Source: Agaricus subrufescens | Lineage: Eukaryota > Basidiomycota > Agaricomycetes > Agaricales > Agaricaceae | DNA: 64,000 nucleotides | Assembly: GCA_029945375.1 (NCBI GenBank) | Contig: CM057057.1 | Coordinates: 124,001 to 188,000 of the forward strand | Reading direction: 5' to 3' | In this document: one piece after another, positions 61,886 to 64,000 of the stretch | Numbering within the stretch: the first letter of the stretch is position 1 | Layout: each line of letters begins with the position of its first letter | Made by a program: the position numbers and the translations under genes | The notes under the pieces: generated by a model | What the model was told of the DNA's origin: nothing | The model's input: the letters and a program-made list of their open reading frames with translations, nothing else | The model's database searches: none

Positions 61886-63562
61886 TTGACAGACCGATTG
61901 TTTACGTATATAGCAGTTGTAAGATTTAACCGGCGAATGAATTAACCTTTTCTGCTTCTTTTGTCCCCGAGTTAGTCATCAGACTTCTTCCCAGGGAGCC
62001 CGCCTCTCCAATGGCCCGCCTACCTTGAAGTCATGAGCGTCGCTGACACTGTAGACCCAAACTTCAGCTCACATACGTTGTAAGTTTTCTGAGTTCTACC
62101 GTTCTACCATCACTTCTGGCACCTTGCGCATCTTGCTGTACATCGAACGCGATGTTGTCAATTTCCGACTCAACACCCTTAGCACTGGATCTTCGACTAC
62201 TGTTAAAGTTTCCATTTCTCGCGGAAGTAATCTGGAGACGAAATTACCGCCGATGTTTTCTGGGTTCGAATACCCTTCAATTGTATCCTCTTGCTCCAAG
62301 GTATAACAATTAGCGTCTTCACTTCTACCAATTTCTCACACGATCCTGAGGTTCCATCTTCTCCTTTTCCCCTAGATTTTTTTAACCATAAGGTGATGGG
62401 ACTGCGTTCCCTCTATCATCATGACGTGCGAATTTCAACTCCGTTCTTAAAATATCTAGATACGCGATGTTGGGCCAATGAACGACCTGGAATGACAGGA
62501 TACTTGAAGATAGACCCGATGCACACTATCGGCGATGTGCCTCTATTTTTTCGACTCCAGAATGGTTGATTCGGTTCTTGGTCTATCTCTACTGCAATAT
62601 CACTCCATAAGTAACCGACCATACATTTTGACTTTCATGCACAATTTACCTCTCCACAGATTCCTGATGGTAAATATCAACCGGCCCCACTCCTAGGCAC
62701 ATATCTTTTGTATCCATCCCCACTCTTCAGACGAACTCACGACATTCAAATCTATTTGGGAACTGTCCCTGGAGCTATCAATAATCTTCTTATGCCACTG
62801 CATGGGTGCACTGTTCCACACTCCTGGTGAGCGGTCATCAGGTCAAGAAAGGCTCTTACACTGCCCAACTGTTACAAGGGAATTGATGATATCTTGGACC
62901 TTTTCTCACTCCACCCCGTGAATAGCCAATTGAAAGCAGTCTTGAACTTCACAATGTCTGGAACTCTACCCTAGTGTCGGGACTGAGACGAAGTACTACT
63001 TTTTAGCTGTGTTACCTTTCTTTCGTTCCAACGTACGGCGCGCGTTTCCCTGAAGTGTTAAAGAAAAGAAAAGCCTCATCCCGTGAGTGGTCATGCCACG
63101 TGAAAAAGAACGTTCTAATATCATCGCGCGCACGTCAGTTAGAAAGCCTATCTAGATTGCTTTCGTACCCTCATTCTGGACCCAGTAATAAAACAAAGAT
63201 TACTCTGCCTCTACGACAACGTCCCTTGGATGTGTACCCCGAATCGCAGCATCCTCAAGAAGCCCATTTGAGGAAGAAATTCCTCACCGAACTTCTATGA
63301 ATGCAGATGCGATATGGAACCCAAGGAAGGTGTGTGTAAATAACGCAGATACAACGCGGTTCCAGTAAGGCGGCGGCGTGTTGGCCGAAGAGAAGTCAAT
63401 GCCGAATCGCCATTGTACTTCATCCAAGAATTTTGGCAAATCGGAAAGATGGTCCAGTAAGCGACGACCAGAGGATATAAAGGGGCAGTGAGAGAGGCAA
63501 TTGTCCCATCGTATCAGTTAAGCACAACTGGTCGACTATCATCCCTCGCCAAAACTTGCTGT
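61886..63562. repeat. Laccase 3' flank and duplicated upstream region, copy 2
   Basis: The first ~440 bp is 3' flank of copy 1 without recognised gene. From ~62330 it repeats 58427-59659. TATA-like GATATAAAG near 63475-63483 corresponds in position to that of copy 1. The block 62750-62870 has a protein-like reading but its frame is not shared with the other copy. Confidence 0.65.
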
Positions 63563-64000
63563 ATGAGGTACCTTGCTTTACTCGCCTTCGTCCAGGCAGC
63601 ACTTGGTGCGGCCGTAACTAGAGCGGTGACCAAAGACTTCACGCTCGACATTGCGAATGGTCCCGTCGCTCCCGATGGGTTCCAAAGAAGTTCGTACAAG
63701 TTATTTGAAAATGTCTCTAGTAATGCTCATGCTCATGCCATTTTACTCGTTTCTTCTACTCTAGTTGGTGTCCTTGCGAACGGTACATATCCTGGACCTC
63801 CCATTTTGGTCCAGAAAGGCGACAATCTTCGTATCACTATGAACAACAGACTTGTAAAAAAATTTTACTAGTGACTGACCAACATCATAATCTGATTGCT
63901 GCATTAGACCGACCCAACTATGCGTCGTTCAACTGCCCTCAACCTTGACGGTATCTTCTACAACAGCCGGAACGTCTTTGAAGAGGGCGAACCATTCGTG
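63563..64000 (+). CDS. Laccase-like multicopper oxidase, copy 2 (3' end off window)
   Basis: Starts [20 protein letters not shown] with the same signal peptide, intron positions and mature start as copy 1 ([46 protein letters not shown]). The L1 motif is again NLDG (63941-63952) in place of HWHG, so the loss came before the duplication. The window ends at EEGEPFV, before L2, so L2-L4 cannot be judged. Intron 1 is longer and different in sequence from that of copy 1. Confidence 0.8.

Overview
The window looks like nuclear DNA of a mushroom-forming basidiomycete (Agaricomycetes). Genes are dense and broken by very short introns (about 41 to 90 nt, many with CTAAC/CTGAC-like branch sites). The families also fit: tandem laccase genes, a DUF6534 membrane protein, basidiomycete BTB genes, a filamentous-fungal cofactor-independent phosphoglycerate mutase and MLKL-type four-helix-bundle proteins. 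I worked only from sequence and family knowledge. Exon joins were worked out by hand, so unusual joins should be read as predictions.

Layout. 1-6.1 kb (minus strand): an MLKL-NTD-like gene cut by the left edge, an ISWI chromatin-remodelling ATPase and a small orphan gene. 6.8-11.3 kb (plus): a four-TM membrane protein, a small conserved protein with a 15-nt exon, and phosphoglycerate mutase. 11.5-13.6 kb (minus): two related small genes whose N-terminus matches the array further right. 13.7-20 kb: a decayed segmental duplication of a divergent pair, an EI24/RRT8-like membrane gene and an AhpC/TSA thiol-redox gene; each gene stays intact in a different copy. 20.5-22.6 kb: an unrecognised fragment and a tetraspanin. 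23.9-31.8 kb: a tandem array of three paralogs with N/G-rich heads, Pro/Gln-rich middles and a lysine-rich tail. The central member is a chimera formed exactly at a duplication junction. 32.8-36.4 kb (plus): two BTB genes and a Dsk2/ubiquilin gene. 36.9-39.7 kb (minus): an AMP deaminase homolog with an altered active-site residue. 40.1-41.1 kb: a dead inverted copy of an array gene. 42.3-43.2 kb (minus): a second MLKL-NTD-like gene. 45-46.6 kb (minus): an Old Yellow Enzyme. 47.3-48.0 kb: two adjacent ~350-bp foldback elements. 49.9-58.1 kb: DUF6534 protein, CCT3, Dus1 and a NOPCHAP1-like gene. 59.7-64 kb: two tandem laccase-like genes, the second cut by the right edge, both lacking part of the trinuclear copper site.

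Most promising system: the complete MLKL-like gene ends in a short N/G/Y/V-rich segment that resembles the N-terminal segment of the array proteins (QN.Y.Y..D.S.xVxG.GN). Other fungi use short shared amyloid motifs to connect a receptor protein to a HeLo/MLKL-type membrane-killing protein. The layout here suggests, but does not prove, a comparable basidiomycete system, with the array expanding and recombining as recognition loci often do. The second notable point is a pair of laccases that share the same loss of copper ligands yet keep otherwise intact frames.
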